64,000 nucleotides of DNA from Cordylochernes scorpioides (lineage: Eukaryota; Arthropoda; Arachnida; Pseudoscorpiones; Chernetidae). Shown one piece after another: positions 45,196 through 58,100 of this stretch (position 1 is the first letter of the stretch; the number at the start of each line of letters is the position of its first letter). The stretch spans positions 19,989,262-20,053,261 of the forward strand of contig CP092874.1 of NCBI GenBank assembly GCA_030710605.1, read 5' to 3'. The notes beneath the pieces were generated by a model. The model saw only the letters and a list, made by a program, of their open reading frames with translations. It did not search any database and was not told where the DNA came from. The position numbers were made by a program, and so were the translations under genes.

Positions 45196-45395
45196 TTCAA
45201 TATATATCAATTTAAAACATATTTGATCATTTAAATAGCATATGTATATAAGTATAAAATGAGATTTTGAGAAAAATTAATATTTTATACATTATTCAAT
45301 ATATATCAATTTAAAACATATTTGATCATTTAAATAGCATATGTATATAAGTATAAAATGAGATTTTGAGAAAAATTAATATTTTATACATTTTT
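45196..45395. repeat. 99-bp tandem duplication
   Basis: Two almost identical A+T-rich units with period 99 (ttcaatatatatcaatttaaa ... aatattttatacat). Confidence 0.8.
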
Positions 45396-45399
45396 GGGT

Positions 45400-46204
45400 A
45401 AAAAAAAAAAGCTTATATAAAATATTTTTGGCAAGTCAAACTTCAATATTTTTTAAACTTTCAAAGTTACGTTTATTACAAAATGCCTTTAATATCTGTC
45501 AAAATAGTGGTATCATCAAAGACGAATTTATTAAATTTTTTTGTGCAGACCGTTAAAAAAAAAACAACTTTTTTAAAAATATATATATTTTAATATTCAT
45601 TTTTTTTCTATAGAAAATATTCTTTATAACACTTTTTTTCTCTACCTCATAAATATCATATAATATACTTTTTTTATTATCGTATGGAAATGATTTTTTA
45701 AGATTCCAAACCACCATAAAAAATTGTGTGTGTGAATTTTATATCCAATTATTTATAGAATAAACGAGTTTTGTGTAATGTTATATAATGATTTTATTAT
45801 TTTTATTTAACAGTTGGGAGAGACACGCCATATCCACAATTAGGATAATTGCGTGTATATTTTAAATTATATACAATTAATACAATTGAACATTAGGAAT
45901 CATGAAAATTAAACGTTCGATGTCAAATTTTACATATAGCAATTAGAAATAGTAGCTTCAAATATGTACAGTCAACACTTTCGCCTTAAAATATACATCC
46001 TGCTGAATCTATTAAACTTGATGTATTGGTCTTTATTGTAAGCAATTTGTTTTGTATTAGTCAGGTAAAGTTGGTTTTCTAATGATGACATATAATATTG
46101 AGAAAAAAAAGCATCTTCTGAACGTGCAACTGAAAGTTGCTGATGGTTTTTGCCATCTATCGGTATAAATATTAAATAATCGTTTATAAAAATTATTCTA
46201 GGGA
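45400..46204. other. A+T-rich stretch, no gene seen
   Basis: A+T-rich; a fragment of the 34143 family (gaacgtgcaactgaaagttg, ttgccatctatcgg) lies at 46110-46170. No coding signal. Confidence 0.5.
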
Positions 46205-46207
46205 AAG

Positions 46208-46475
46208 CAGGGGTCGGAAAACTTTTGAGTCGGGAGAGTCAAAAATTACAATTTACAAAATTATATAAAAGGGCGTACATGGATCTGTAAAGAAAAAATT
46301 TTTTTTTTCTTAAAATATTTCGAGAGATTGTTCCCTCTTTATCAATTTATTGCAATTTACAAATTTTTTACAAAATAATTTACAAAATATCAAAGTTTTT
46401 AAAGAGCCACAATTTTTTTTCTTGCCAACAATAAATAGCACTCGCATAAATAATATTTACATATGGAACTACAGG
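46208..46475 (-). mobile_element. hAT-type MITE, inverted and truncated
   Basis: Starts with caggggtcggaaaacttttgagtcgg and contains the complement of the 41055 element (aaagagccacaattt, cttgccaacaataaatag, ctcgcataaataatattt). Its distal end is cut off by the sequence starting agggtgatccaaaagtctcgc. Confidence 0.65.
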
Positions 46476-46850
46476 GTGATCCAAAAGTCTCGCACTATTT
46501 TAAAAATTAATAACTCCGCGAATATTTGCGCTAGAGCAATGCGGTAAACACCATTGTGTTCAGGATGCAATGGGATTTTTTATGGCAAATAATTAAAAAT
46601 TCGAAATTGATTTTAGTTACAATTTTATTCGCCAGATGGAGCTCTACCAGAATCAGAGATTCAGCGGCCAAATTGTTTGATAAATTGAAAAATATAACTG
46701 ATCGACACGTATTTTTCCTTTTTGAATACCAGGAAAGAACCCTAATAATATCAAATAACAAATTAATAAAACACCACTTCGCCAAAAGTATGAAGAATTG
46801 GTTAACGATTTTCAAATACAATCAGAGATATGTAAAATAGGTAAATGCAA
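46473..46850 (+). mobile_element. Possible mariner-type end and decayed interior
   Basis: acagggtgatccaaaagtctc resembles the terminal repeat of some mariner groups and starts right where the hAT MITE is cut. Two open frames (46531-46821 minus, 46556-46840 plus) show no transposase motif. No right end was found. Confidence 0.3.
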
Positions 46851-47022
46851 ATTAAACATGTAGCAAAAAGAAAATTGATATTTTAGATACGGTTTGTTTC
46901 CGAAGATAATAAATTTCTAATATTTTTAATTCAACTCTCACTCAGCATCGATTATATTTATTTTAATTCATTTGAAAAATATGTATCTATCTCTGATAAT
47001 TTATTTTACTCTGGAATGCCGT

Positions 47023-47790
47023 TGTTGTTGTCGTGTCCAATAAAGAGCCTCAGATATATCCATGCATCTCCATCACAGCAGCAGCAATGTCCACTATCTT
47101 GGGTGTGTAAAGCTGCTGCTCAGGGTCTATGTCAAATTTCTGCAAGGCTGCGGCCATTGCTGGCTATGAGAATATGTGGGTAGGTGTAAGTTCCACACCA
47201 GGACAATTGTTGCATGCCCTATAGGTTCTTGTGCCATCTGGATGTATTGTCATTCCTTTATAGTGTTTTGTTCTAAGTCTTGTTATAGTTTTTGTCATTT
47301 TTCTCTCAGAGTTTATTTCGCATTTTGATCTTTTCTTATTTTTTTTGTTTAATTATCTTGTATTTTGACAAAGAATCAGCGTCAAATAATGACATTTGTT
47401 CTTTCCTTTGGCTCAACATTCTGGCTTCCTTTGCCAATTCAAATGCCATTTCATTACCCCCGATCCCAGCATGGGCAGGGATTCAATGTAGAATGCAGTT
47501 ATTCTCCAATGGTTCGAGTTGGGTAAGTAACGAGTGCATTTTCTGTGTGATTTTAGTATTGCCCTTCTGAATTGCTTCTAGAACGGATATGGAGTCGCTG
47601 TATATTAAAATTCCTTCTGCTTGATGCAGGGATGGTTAGTTAAGGCATACATCAAGGGCTTTCCAGATAGCTGTCAGTTCACAAGTGAAGTTTGACGAAA
47701 TCTGTCCTGCTCCTTCTTTGATTTTGATGTTTGTTCCATCTTGCAGTATTATGTTAATTCCGGCCCCTCCATTACTCAGGTAAGGTCTGA
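47023..47790 (-). pseudogene. I-type LINE, RNase H and C-terminal end
   Basis: Minus-strand reading gives GAGINIILQDGT, ELTAIWKALDVCL and IYSDSISVLEAIQKGN (RNase H), then a His/Asn/Glu region with GGNEMAFELAKEA, and a C-terminus ending AAAVMEMHGYI before a stop. The 3' tail is ttggacacgacaacaacaac. Reading frame is broken. It runs head to head into the next LINE. Confidence 0.75.
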
Positions 47791-50700
47791 AGATCCATCT
47801 GTATATGCTGTTAAAGGGCGTGGCCTAGAATTTTTAATCAAGAATTTGTACTATGAGGACATAGCCGTTAATATTACAAACACATTAGACCTCGAAGCCC
47901 AAGGTATCAAAGTCTACCTCAATCAAAACAAAGCCATCAACATATACAATATGTATCACCCTCCAAACAATACATTTATTGACGATGGAACAATGGCTCA
48001 ATTTCTTACAGACAATACTATTATTGTAGGTGACCTTAATGCCAAACCCAAGAGGCAAAATACTATCAAACATATTTAACGACAATGCCTTCATGTGCTT
48101 AAATGATGGGAATCCTACCCATCATTCCTACAAGCTATAATACTGCACAAGCCCTTGATATAAGTTTTTACTATCCTGACATTTTCCACAAATGCAAATA
48201 GCAAATATTAAAAAGTTTTGGAAGTGATCATTTGCCTAATTTGATAAAAATTAGCACGAAGACCAAAACTAGCTCAATTAAGAAAAATTCTGGAATTTCA
48301 AAAAGGCTAATATGATATCTTTCGAAAACACCATTATTAAAGCAGCCAAAGTTTCAATACCAAGAGGTAATATTAAGAAATGGATTCCAAATTATACGCA
48401 CCAGGCAAAAAATATTCAAACACTTATAACTAAAAGAAATGAACTACAAAAAGTGCACCCAAAACCAAACAAATTGTAGAACTGAACTGAACATTGTGAT
48501 TGCAAAAATAAAAATATTATACGTAAATGTGAAAAGGGAAAAATGGAAACAAACTTGTGAAAACCTGAACCCAAGAAACCCAAATACAAAACTTTGGCAT
48601 TTGGCAAAACAAATTGACAGAGGCCAGCCACAAACTGAAAACACAAATATGATAAAGAATACAGATGGTACACCAGCAACTAATGACAAAATTGCTGCCA
48701 ATCTTTTAGGTAATTCATATCAAATAAGTAGTAAAATCAAGGTTGAAAAAAGGCCCTGACTGTAAAAATGACACCAGCACTCATAATATTTTCCTCTATG
48801 GCTACTTTTCCGCGAGGATATCACGGGATTTTGGAGCAGCGACCCTTTAAATTGCTACTTCTGCAATGTTGACATCCAAGACAATTTGGTCCACTATCTA
48901 TTCCATTGCCCATTCCTACATGAAAAGAGACAGGAAATTCGCGAAATTTCGGGGCCAACTCACTACAATGAACAACATGTATATAAAATCTTCACTACTC
49001 TCCTGCTGGATAAAACATTTGTTTATAATTTTTTTAAATATTACAAGGCGATTGATAAAATGAGAGAAGAAGTGCTCAACTCCACAGACAACGGCTGATT
49101 GCTCCCCCTCCCCTCTAAATTGCTTTTCCTCCTCACTCATGTACATATATAACTTTTTAGGGGAATCCCCTTGTAAGACAATAGTGTCTTAATAAAGGTT
49201 TTTGTTGTTGTTGTTGTCATAATATTTTCCATGAAAAAAATCAATATGAAAGAGCTAGCTTATGCATTAGAAAACACTGACCTAAACAAGACTCCTGGGC
49301 CAGATGGAATCCATGGCCGAATGATATCAAACTTGGGCAAAATTGGCAAAGAAAGACTTCTTAATATTTTCAATAACTCCTGAAAAACTGGAAATTTGCC
49401 TCAAGACTGTAAAAATGCAACAATAATTCCCATTAAAAAACTTGACAAATCTGCTGATGACCCAAAAAAATACCGACCTATCTCCCTAACAAATATTTGC
49501 TGCAAATTAATGGAAAAAATTATACTCAGACGACTCACCTACCACCCTGACACAAGAAATCTCTTACCAGAAGAACAATATGGATTTAGGAAAGGACATG
49601 GGACAATAGACCAACTCTTATTTTTCACACAAAAGGTAAAAGATGCACAAAACAAAAAACCTACTAACCACACCATAGCTGCTTTTTAGACCTTACACAA
49701 GCTTTTGATAAGGTATGGAAAAACAAGTTAATTACAAAATTATACAAACATTTCAAAATTGATGGAAAACATATCATTTGGATAAATGATATCCTTAAAA
49801 ATAGAAACATCAGGGTCAGATATAATGGCACTCTATCTAAAACCTTCAAATTGTACCAAGGATTACCACAAGGATCAATCCTTAGCCCAACTCTCTTCAC
49901 CCTATTTATTGCAGGCATAGAAGAAAAAATTTCACATAAAACCAATATTGGACTTTTCGCTGATGACATTATTCTATGGAGCAGCAACACTAACTGGAAA
50001 AAATCTGAAAGAGATTTGAACAAGACTCTTCTCCACCTAGAAAAATTTGCTAATAAACATAAATTAGAATTTAACCCCCAAAAATCTTAAATCTGTCTTT
50101 TTACTACCGATAAGAAACTATACAAAATAAGACCAAATATTATTCTGAAAGAACAACAATTGCAATATAATAAACATCCTAAATATCTCGGCTACACCCT
50201 GGATCCAGAAATTAACTCCAGTAAGCATATTGAAGGAGTTGTTAGAAAAGGAAGAGACCGACTAAAAATCTTGAAATATATTTCAGGAAGAGTGGGGAGC
50301 TGAAGCAACAATACTAAAATTAAATTACACATCTCTAATGAGACCTATCTTGGAATATGGATATCAAATCTATGGTACAGCATCTGAAACAAATCTAAAA
50401 ACACTGGAAAGGATACAACTAAATGCAGCTAGAATTATTGCAAGTCTTCGAAAAACCTGCTCTAATAATATTGTACTTTACGAGGCAGACATTATGCCCT
50501 TAAAGGATAGAATAAGCTACAATCTGCCAAAATATATAAACAAAATCAAGAGTTATGAAAACAAACACAGAACTTTCAATTACATACTTAATCGGGAACC
50601 CAATATAAGACTCAAAAAAGAAGGCCCTCTCCACCTGGCCAAAAGAAATGGATTTTTAAAATATAAAGTGGAAAAATATTATTTAGCTGAAAAAATATCT

Positions 50701-51310
50701 CCATGCGAACCACTAACAAAATGTTATTTTTAATGCCACTTTAAATGAACCCACCAACAGACAATACCAAAATCCAGAATACTTAAAACAATTATCATTA
50801 GAAATAATTAATAAAATTCCTAAAAATGCAATAACTATCTATACCGATGGTAGCAGAGACGAGTTGGGACACACTGGCAGTGGCTCTCTCATTAAAACCA
50901 CAAATGGCAATGAGAAAATAAACAGAAGAAACCCAGAATTTTGCTCAGTCTTCAGATCAGAACTTATAGCCATCTATGAAGTCTTAAAATCCATCAGAAA
51001 CATTAAACATCACGTATATGGATTCTTACTGATAGTAGAAGTGCCATACAACACTTGAGTCACAAAGGGGAACTTAGAGACAAAGTAAGCAGGAACATAA
51101 TTGGTTATCTCCAAAAACTCTCAATACCTCAAAAATTCACCTTCAATGGATACCCTTACATGTTAGCATTGAAGGCAATGAAGCTGCTGATGCGCTAGCG
51201 AAAAAAGGCACAAAAGAACCCTTGCTACAGAAAAATAAACTTACTTTTAAAGAAATAGAAACAGTAGCCAAAATAAACAAGAACTGGAGGATCCCACCTA
51301 AGCACAGTTG
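47741..51310 (+). mobile_element. I-type LINE with RNase H, split by a nested LINE end
   Basis: Non-LTR retrotransposon relic. Endonuclease piece at 47790-48080 (AINIYNMYHPPNN, TIIVGDLNAK); a middle region at 48290-48770; RT from about 49250, with TPGPDGIHGRMISN, KYRPISLTNICCKLMEK, YGFRKGHGTIDQLL, LPQGSILSPTLFTL, FADDIILW; RNase H at about 50840-51230 (IYTDGSRDELG, ELIAIYEVLKSI, GNEAADALAKKG). Stops and frameshifts interrupt every domain. The element is intact in order, and the presence of RNase H places it in the I group. A nested insertion sits at 48795-49216. Confidence 0.8.
48795..49216 (+). mobile_element. Nested 5'-truncated LINE end with 14-bp target duplication
   Basis: Direct repeats tcataatattttcc at 48781-48794 and 49217-49230 bound the insert. 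It encodes a terminal zinc finger (CYFCNVDIQDNLVHYLFHC) followed by about 60 residues, a stop, a UTR with gtcttaataaaggtttttg and a (TTG)n tail. The intact end frame shows it is younger than its host LINE. Confidence 0.9.
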
Positions 51311-51549
51311 GTATACCCTAGAAGCAGATGGCCACCCAGACCTTTCGGTCCACAAGCCGGCATGCGAAGCATGCCCTTCGCTGCTATTCTGTTCAACTCA
51401 TAAGCCAAGTAACGGTATCCAAGCTAGTGCTTGGACATTGTACCTGGAAACACCACCTCCCAGACAACGTGTCTGGAAGGATTTCTATACCGGTGGCCTT
51501 TAGTAACAGCAAAATAGGAAACTATCTACTGTGTCTAGCAGGGACCGCG

Positions 51550-53935
51550 GGGAGGCGGCCACCGGTGGACTCTGTTCACTCACAGCTGAGGAAAAGCTCA
51601 GCTGCCACGTCGTGGGCTTTCTCAAGAAGTTTGCTGTGATTTCTCAGCAGCTTACTCTCGATCGCGCCCCTCGCCCTCCTTCTCTCTTCCTGCACACCCA
51701 CTACCCTTGGACAATCCAAGATGTAGTGGCGTGCATCCACATCCCTTTCTCCATAGACGCAATCAGGGTTTCTCCTAATTTCAAATCTGTGGAGACTTGG
51801 GGAAGAGCCCATGTTCCGAACTACCCTAGTGAGTTTGTGGGACATTACCTTACAGAGGTACTTGGGTGTTGTTACCCCATTGAATATCTCTCTCCCCTTC
51901 ACACTGTTCCTCCACTGTCCAACCATAAGTCCTGGACGTGCCCCCTGATCCTCCTATAAACTTCTTTCTTGGTCACTGGGGTCCTCAGTGATCTACCTCT
52001 AAAGCATCCAGCCCTTAGCGATCCTGTCTGCGAACTCATTACCTTCGAATAGGCTGTGTCTCCTAAACCAAGGGAGCTCCGGAGCCCGCGTCATCATCTC
52101 CAGCTCCTGGATTATTTGATGCGCGAGTTGCCCTTTCTCCAGATTGATGGCGACGAGGGCCGACATACAATCTGAATAGAGGCGGTCCGGGCTGAAGTTC
52201 TTCTCGGCACACACTCTGAGGGCTACCCTGATCGCAACCAGCTCGGCTGAAAAGACCAATTCGTCCACTCTGAGTGTTAAACTTTCTTGGAAGATCAGCT
52301 CTCCATTAGTGAATATCACTACCCCAGCTCCAGTATTGGTTCCAGACTTACTACCATCAGTGAAAACCTCCGTGCCAATCCCTGTCGGCCCTCCAGGACT
52401 CTAATTCCACTTTGGCAACCACTGCGGAGGCTTCCTTGGATCCCTCTTCGATTCCAGGACCCCCGCTTCAAGTCCCAGGGCATCTTCCCTGTTTTTCCAG
52501 ATCTTCTGTCTGATGGTCTCCTCCTCTAGTTTCAATCCCAGGGGAATAAGCCCAGCGAGGACCAATAAGGCCTCACTGCTGGTAGTGCGATATCCCCCTG
52601 TGATTCTGAGTGCCGCTGTCCTCTGCACTCTCTCTAGAGTTGTTGCCACCTTCTGATCCCTGTTTCGGCGCCACCAAGCCCCGGAAGCATATAGCAAGAT
52701 TGGCTCGACACAGGAGAGGCAGAGGTTCCTAAAAATAGTACCCTCCTTCTTCCCCCCCCGTTGAGAGCCAACCAGGACAGGCCTGCACAACGCCTCCCTG
52801 CCTCTCGCCACCATCTCCTCCGCCTAGTATTGCCAACCCATCTTGTCATCAATGACCACCCCCAGGATGGTCATCCTATTGACCAACGCTACCCTCCGTC
52901 CTTCCATCCGGATAGCCGGCTTGTGTTCCCATTTGATCCCTTTTCTTTTAGGTCTTATGTCCCTGGGCTTAAAGCTGAGGGCTTTAGTTTTGGAGACATT
53001 GAACTTAAGGCCAGAGTCATGGGCCCAGATCGAGAGAATTTTGAGAGAAGTTTCAACACACTTCTCAGCCTTCGCTCTCGAAGCAGCCTCAATGATGAGG
53101 AACTGGTCGTCAGCATAGAGAACCAGCCTGGCTCCCTCAGGGAGCTCCTCCTGGAAAACGGTGTTTACCAGGATATTCCACAGAATAGGTCCGCAGCAAG
53201 AGCCCTGGGGGCAACCCCTAGCACAGTTTCTTTCCAACTTCTGCCCACCAAAACTGAGGCTAATCCGTCTATCCCTCAGGAAGTCACGAACCAAGCTGCA
53301 CAAATTATCAGGACAACCCATGTCCATCAAATTTCTCGTCAGCTTGTTCCAGCTCATGGAGTTGAACGCGCCATCAATGTCCAGGGCCACGAGAAGAACC
53401 CAAGCACCCTTATTTAAGCCCATCTCAACCCCCTCTAACACCTCGTTCAGAGCTGTGGTTGTGAACTTCCCTTCCCTAAAACCATGTTGGAAAGAGGAAA
53501 GGAGCTCATTACTCTCTAGCCAATGCTTCAGTCGCTGAGCTAGTAGGCTATCCAGGACCATACCTAGACACACTAGTAAAGAAAGCGGACGATAATCATT
53601 AGAAGAATTACCCTTTCTACCAGACCTTTCGAGAAGCACTACTCGGGCAACCTTCCATGCCTCAGGAAATGTACCAATGTCCAGGCACCTATTGAATAAC
53701 CTGGAAAGAAGCGATGGGTGCATCCTTACCAGGGCTTTCACGACCGTGTTATCGATCCCTTCGGGACCAGGAGATTTCCTTTTCCCGAACTTGAAAGCCG
53801 TCAGTTTCACCTCATTCTCAGAAAAGGGCGGATATTCCAAACCACAAATGGTCAGAGAGATCTCGTCCTCTGGTTCCTCGTTTCCGAAGTGCCGATCCAA
53901 GTTGTTTTTATTTTGGCTTGTGCTTTCGAGCGAGT
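51550..53935 (-). mobile_element. R1/LOA-like LINE, 5'-truncated, with RNase H
   Basis: Minus strand. RT at 53900-52824 (358 codons open): KSPGPEGIDNTVVK, DYRPLSLLVCLGMVLDSL, FQHGFREGKFTTTAL, ALDIDGAFNSMSW, GCPQGSCCGPILWN and YADDQFLI. It continues in other frames at 52814-52401, RNase H at 52319-51999 (YSDCMSALVAI, EGNEFADRIAKG) and a terminal C..H..C finger at 51926-51576 (ARHYILDCPR). GCPQGS..GP.LWN is typical of the R1/LOA side of the non-LTR tree. The 5' end is lost near 53940, 120 bases before the N gap. Confidence 0.8.
52824..53900 (-). pseudogene. R1/LOA-like reverse transcriptase, main open piece
   Basis: 358 codons open with an intact YADD catalytic box, SPGPEG, GFREGK and GCPQGS motifs in the expected order. 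It stops shortly after the thumb region (GVVIDDKMGWQY); the rest of ORF2 goes on in another frame, so at least one frameshift has occurred. Confidence 0.8.
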
Positions 53936-54056
53936 AGGTCTAGAACACATTCTCTCTGAATTTTCTCATTGTTGGTGGATGAAACAGCACCAGTGATTAT
54001 TTTGGCCGCTTTTGCTTGAACACTGTCTAGTCTTACTTTTAGTGATGAGCTTGAGG

Positions 54057-54156
54057 NNNNNNNNNNNNNNNNNNNNNNNNNNNNNNNNNNNNNNNNNNNN
54101 NNNNNNNNNNNNNNNNNNNNNNNNNNNNNNNNNNNNNNNNNNNNNNNNNNNNNNNN
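54057..54156. other. Assembly gap of 100 N
   Basis: Exactly 100 unknown bases, the conventional size for a scaffold join of unknown length. Copy B of the large duplication begins on the first base after it. Sequence order across this point should not be trusted. Confidence 0.99.
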
Positions 54157-54905
54157 ACCCCTTTAATTTATGGCACACTAAAACTATTAAAATTAAGCAA
54201 AAATATGTATCAAATATCATCATATCTAAATTATTTATATCTTTATTATAATAATATGCTTAGATTTATTGAAAGGTCTTCAAAAAATAAAATAATAATA
54301 AAACAGTAGAACTTGGATAATTCGATTCGGAAAAAAGGTCTTTAATTCGAATATTTATCTTGGTCCCTAGAGAATTTCATATATATAGAATTTACGATTT
54401 TAATTTCAATATTTTTGGTCCTTTGGGCTTCTAATTAAGTTCTACTGTATCTATATTATATAAAGCAATGACGCGCCATCTATATATAACAAATGAAAAC
54501 ATTAAGACAGGAATGTTTCTTTTCACAAGTAAATCATGCTTTTTATTAATTTATGCCTAACTGGACTTGTCCTTATTGTTCGCGGAAGAGCATTGCTGAT
54601 GCAAATATTTATAATTAATTCTACTGTCCTAAAAGCTAATGTCCATAGTTTACCTAAAGACCATTTCTAAGATTCCACCCTTCAGTGTAGCATATAAAAG
54701 TAGAATAATCCAATACAGTATTAGAGCTCTAAAGAAGCGGTCTGGTGGATTAAATTATCGAAACCACTGGGAGGGTTCAGCATTGATGAGCCAAGCCCTC
54801 CCAATATTTTTTCATCGCAGTAAAAGTATTAGTAGTTGAATTAATTTGTGAAAAGAAACATTCACGTTTTAATGTTTTCGTTCGTTATTTATATTATATC
54901 AAAAT

Positions 54906-55114
54906 TGTTGGATAACTGAATGCTACGACAGCTAGCGCCACACTGGACCTATCATCATCACAACTGTTTGTTTACCCTTCTTCTCTATATTACAATAACT
55001 GTTCGCTACCATAACTTTGTCTTTCTTGCTAAATGGATAATAAAGATTATTATCATATAATCCTCAACGTCCTCATGCCTTCCTACAAGCTGCAAGTACC
55101 TAAATCTTACAACA
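54906..55114 (+). repeat. 5' LTR of the Copia element
   Basis: Starts tgttggataactgaatgc, ends aaatcttacaaca. Contains gctaaatggataataaag, with an AATAAA-type signal. The primer-binding region follows from 55115 (attagattatgag). Confidence 0.9.
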
Positions 55115-55187
55115 ATTAGATTATGAGACTGAATATTGCATGAAATTCAACTAACGAGTTAAGACAAAGAAAAAAGGCTTAGCAAAA

Positions 55188-58100
55188 ATGGCGTCACTCC
55201 CGAGCCACGATGTAACCCTAGATAAGCTCGACGGCTATAACTACTCACTATGGTCTTTCAAAATTGAAATGCTCTTGCAAAAGGAAGATCTTTGGGAAGT
55301 TGTCACCGAAAATATTCCAGATGAACCTAAAATCGAATGGAAAAAGAAAGACTCAAAAGCTAGAGCTATCATTAATCTAAGCATCGCCGACTCACAAATA
55401 GTGCATGTCAAAAGCCTACTAACAGCCAAAGCTACCTGGGACACTCTTAAAAATATCTATGAAAGAAAAACACTCTCAGGAAAAATTTATTTGCTAAGGA
55501 AACTATACAGCTTAAAACTCGAAGAAGACAAAGACATGCAGCAGCACATCACTACCATGATGGAACTAGTTGACAAACTGCGAACCATTGGCGAAACACT
55601 AAAGGACTCTCACATCACGGCTATACTGCTTTGCTCGCTTCCAAAGAGCTACTCCAATCTCATCACGATGTTGGAATCAAGGCCTGATGACGAGCTAACG
55701 CTTGAATTCATCAAGAACAAACTCCTTGATGAACACACACGCAGAGTAGAAAGCTCAAAAGACGAAAGCACCGCATCAAAAGCCTTAAAAAGCCTCCACG
55801 GAGCTTCAAGCCAAAGAAGAGAAAAAGAGAAGAAATTCTGTTCTTTCTGCCACAAACCAAACCACTCCAAAGAAGAATGTTGGCACTATCAAAAGCGAAA
55901 CAACAGCAACAAAGAGTACAAATATGAAAACTTCAGAAGAGGAAACGTACCAAAGTACACATATCAGTCGAGTGTCACCCAAGAACAATCAACAAATCAG
56001 AGAACAACAAAAGGACCTAACCCAAAAGCTCTCAATTGCACTCAACGAGAAGCAAGTGTACACAACTGGTTCATCGACTCTGGAGCCACATCTCATATGG
56101 CGTACGACGAAAGCTTCTTCACTGCACTTAACAGAGAACAAACACAAAATATTGTGGTTGCTAATGGCAATAAGCTGCAGGGCAAAGGGATAGGACAAGG
56201 AGAAATCAAAGTCATCACACCCCAAGGAAAGACTGACACCTTACTTCTCACAAAAGTTCTCTACATCCCGGAACTAACAGACAACCTTCTGTCAGTGAGT
56301 GCGGCCACCTACAACGGATGTAAAGTAACGTTCAACAGAGATTGGTGTACCATCGAAAGAGACAACACAGCCCTCGCGAACGGTATACTTGACAATGGAA
56401 TGTACCGACTCCACCTGGATGACAACCCCCAAACTCGCACATTCAAAGCAAATGTTGCAAAACAAAACCACTGCAAGAACAAAAATTGCCTCATGCTCTG
56501 GCACGACAGACTAGGACACAGAAATATAGAATCAATTAAGAAGATTCGAAATGAGAACCTAGCAAGAGGACTAAGTCTAAATAACTGTTCGCACAGCACA
56601 GACTGCGTTCAGTGCATTCAAGGAAAACTCACCGAAACCCCATTTCCAAAGAAGACAGAGTACAGAGCAACTGAAACGCTTCAACTTGTCCACAGTGATA
56701 TCTGCGGTCCATTACCAACCAACTCTCTCAGCGGTAAGAGATACTTCATCACCTTCACTGATGACTACAGCAGATACACGAAGATCTACCTCCTGAAAGG
56801 AAAAGACGAAGCCTATGAAAAAATAAAAGACTACGTCATCTCAGCACACACGGAATTTGGAAAAAATATCCAAACCATACGGACAGACAACGGTCGTGAG
56901 TACGTAAACCGACAAGTCGAAGATTTCCTGAACCAAAGCGGAATCAAACATCAGCTAACAGTCCCCTACTCACCAGCCCAGAACGGAGTAGCAGAAAGGA
57001 AAAATCGATCACTAATGGAGATGACAAGATGCATGCTGTTTGACTCAGGACTCCCACAGTCTCTATGGGCGGAAGCGGTTACCACAGCAAATTACCTACA
57101 CAACCGAATACCCTCGAAAGCTACAGACAAGACTCCATTTGAACTATGGACCAACAGGAAGCCCAGTCTGAAGCATCTAAAAAGATTCGGATGTAAAGCC
57201 TTCGCCTATATTCCCAAGATAAAAAGAAACAAGTTGGATAGCAAAGTTATCGAAGGGATCTTTCTTGGATACGATGATCGGAGCAAAGGATACAGAATAC
57301 TGCACGACACAGACAACATCACAATCAGCAGATCCGTAAAATTTATAGAAAAAGAAAATGGGTTTCACCACGCTTCCACAAAAACAACTTCACCACAAGT
57401 ACTAAGTACAGATCTAACTTCCTCCAATCATTTTGGTAATGCAGAGGAAAGTCAGGAACCAGGAACACAATCCGAAAACCTTGAGGACTCAGAAACCGAG
57501 GATTACCTTCAACCCGGTACAAGCACAGGAACACAAGTGGTCACACAAAGAAGATCCACGAGACCAACAAAGGGAATACCTCCCATAAGAAATGACTACA
57601 TGCTGTACAAAACTGAAGCTCAAGACATTCCGACACCCACCAGCTACTCGGAAGTCCTACAATTACCAAAAATAGAAAGAGAAAAATGGTTACAAGCAAT
57701 GAACGAAGAACTAAATTCTCTTGAGAAGAACAATGTATGGGAACTAACGCCTCTACCTAAGGACAAAAAGATCATAGGATGTAAATGGACCTATAAACAA
57801 AAACTCAATTCCAAAGGAGAAATAGAGCGGTACAAAGCCAGACTCGTAGCAAAAGGGTTCAATCAGAAATTTGGCCGAGACTACGAAGAAACCTTTGCAC
57901 CAATTGTGAAGCATTCTACAATTAGAGCCTTCCTAGCCGCATCAGTCTACAAAGGGATGAAAGTGAACCACCTCGACGTCAAGACAGCGTTCCTACACGG
58001 CGACCTAGATAAAGAACTCTACATGGAACTCCCAGAAGGACTCCATACAAAACAAACAAACAAAGTCTGCAAACTAAAGAAGGCAATTTACGGTCTAAAA

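Noticed and set aside
51222-51959. Plus-strand open frames over 51.2-52 kb as host genes
   Set aside because: They overlap the RNase H/C-terminal parts of the LINEs on either strand, whose motifs explain the open frames.
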